Assembly: GCA_024642445.1 (NCBI GenBank)
Contig: JAHEBG010000050.1
Span: 1-7,606 of the forward strand
DNA from: Gammaproteobacteria bacterium
GTDB taxonomy: Bacteria; Pseudomonadota; Gammaproteobacteria; Xanthomonadales; Xanthomonadaceae
Length of the DNA: 7,606 nucleotides
Direction of reading: 5' to 3'
Position numbers and translations under genes: made by a program
Part shown: in pieces, positions 7,291 to 7,606 of the stretch
Position numbering within the stretch: position 1 is the first letter of the stretch
How the letters are laid out: every line of letters begins with the position of its first letter
The notes under the pieces: generated by a model
Database searches by the model: none
Told to the model about the DNA's origin: nothing
Seen by the model: only the letters and a program-made list of their open reading frames with translations

Positions 7291-7299
7291 ATTATACCA
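7291..7299 (-). promoter_or_regulatory. Extended -10 promoter of prfC
   Basis: On the - strand the sequence is TGGTATAAT: a perfect TATAAT with the upstream TGn of an extended -10 promoter. No good -35 is seen at 16-18 bases, which fits the extended -10 class. Transcription would start near 7284 and give a leader of about 20 bases before the prfC ATG. The promoter probably also serves the trhA-like gene. Confidence 0.65.
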
Positions 7300-7322
7300 T
7301 TCCCGGATAGAGCTTCCGTGGG

Positions 7323-7606
7323 TTACGGCTGAATGATGACGCTCTTGTCGGGCTTCTGCATGCTGAACGGAATAGACTGCAGTTGCAGCCCGCCATTGAT
7401 CTGAACGGCAAAATGCAGGTGTGGCCCATGGCTGTACCCGCTATTGCCGCTTTGCCCGATGACATGGCCCTGCGCCACCCATTGGCCGGGTGTGACAGTG
7501 ACGCTGTCCTGCATCAAATGCCCATAAACCGACATGCTGCCGTCTTCATGCAATAGACGCACCAAATTGGCATTATCCAGGTCGGAGCTCCGTGAGCTGC
7601 CCTTGT
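7323..7606 (-). CDS. M23-family (LytM/Gly-Gly endopeptidase) metallopeptidase, C-terminal end only
   Basis: This is the last 93 residues of a peptidase domain that cuts peptidoglycan cross-links, or of an inactive relative that activates amidases. The frame is open to the right edge, so the start, any signal peptide and the first zinc ligands are outside. Visible are ANLVRLLHEDGSMSVYGHL, VTPGQWVAQGHVIGQSGNSGYS and the zinc motif GPHLHFAV, in family order. The His of YGHL and both His of HLH are present, so nothing seen here points to an inactive copy. After the domain the protein ends with a short tail (SMQKPDKSVIIQP). The first Leu codon at 7563-7565 is a TTG, but it lies inside the conserved fold and is not a true start. 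It lies 58 bases upstream of prfC with no strong terminator. Confidence 0.9.
   Translation of the reverse strand, partial: KGSSRSSDLDNANLVRLLHEDGSMSVYGHLMQDSVTVTPGQWVAQGHVIGQSGNSGYSHGPHLHFAVQINGGLQLQSIPFSMQKPDKSVIIQP

Noticed and set aside
7316..7328. CCGT...ACGG hairpin at the end of the M23 peptidase gene as a terminator
   Set aside because: The stem has only four base pairs and no T-tract on either strand.

Overview
The window reads as a stretch of ordinary chromosome from a mid-to-high-GC Gram-negative bacterium, most likely a gammaproteobacterium. The evidence is an outer-membrane TonB-dependent receptor, a monofunctional peptidoglycan glycosyltransferase (MtgA), a four-cysteine Hsp33 and peptide release factor 3. 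The species cannot be named from the sequence alone. Coding density is very high. No gene-free stretch exceeds about 120 bases, and I see no rRNA, tRNA, insertion sequence, phage gene or CRISPR array.

Left part (1-2816): the 3' part of a large TonB-dependent receptor gene runs in from the left edge on the + strand. It ends in two adjacent stop codons and a strong GC-rich terminator. Facing it on the - strand is a gene for an exported protein that I do not recognise, with its own terminator, so two intrinsic terminators sit back to back in the convergent gap. This gene lies 58 bases downstream of hslO (Hsp33, a redox-activated chaperone) on the same strand. The gap between them carries three 8-base boxes at an exact 11-base period.

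Middle (2817-4986): hslO (-) and mtgA (+) diverge from a 71-base gap. mtgA appears to start at TTG behind a good ribosome binding site. It is followed on the same strand by a small protein made of two CBS domains, which has a very strong ribosome binding site.

Right part (4993-7606): three genes run on the - strand: the end of an M23-family (LytM) metallopeptidase gene, then prfC (release factor 3), then a hemolysin III/TrhA-type seven-helix membrane protein. prfC has a clear extended -10 promoter and probably carries trhA with it, since the gap between them is 34 bases. The trhA gene and the CBS gene meet tail to tail with 6 bases between their stop codons.

The genes do not form an obvious single pathway. 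They mix cell-wall work (MtgA, M23 peptidase), envelope transport (TonB receptor, TrhA-like protein), stress response (Hsp33) and translation termination (RF3). I found no sign of a novel defence or mobile system. The items most worth a second look are the unrecognised exported protein, the phased boxes in front of it, and the four cysteine pairs in the receptor.
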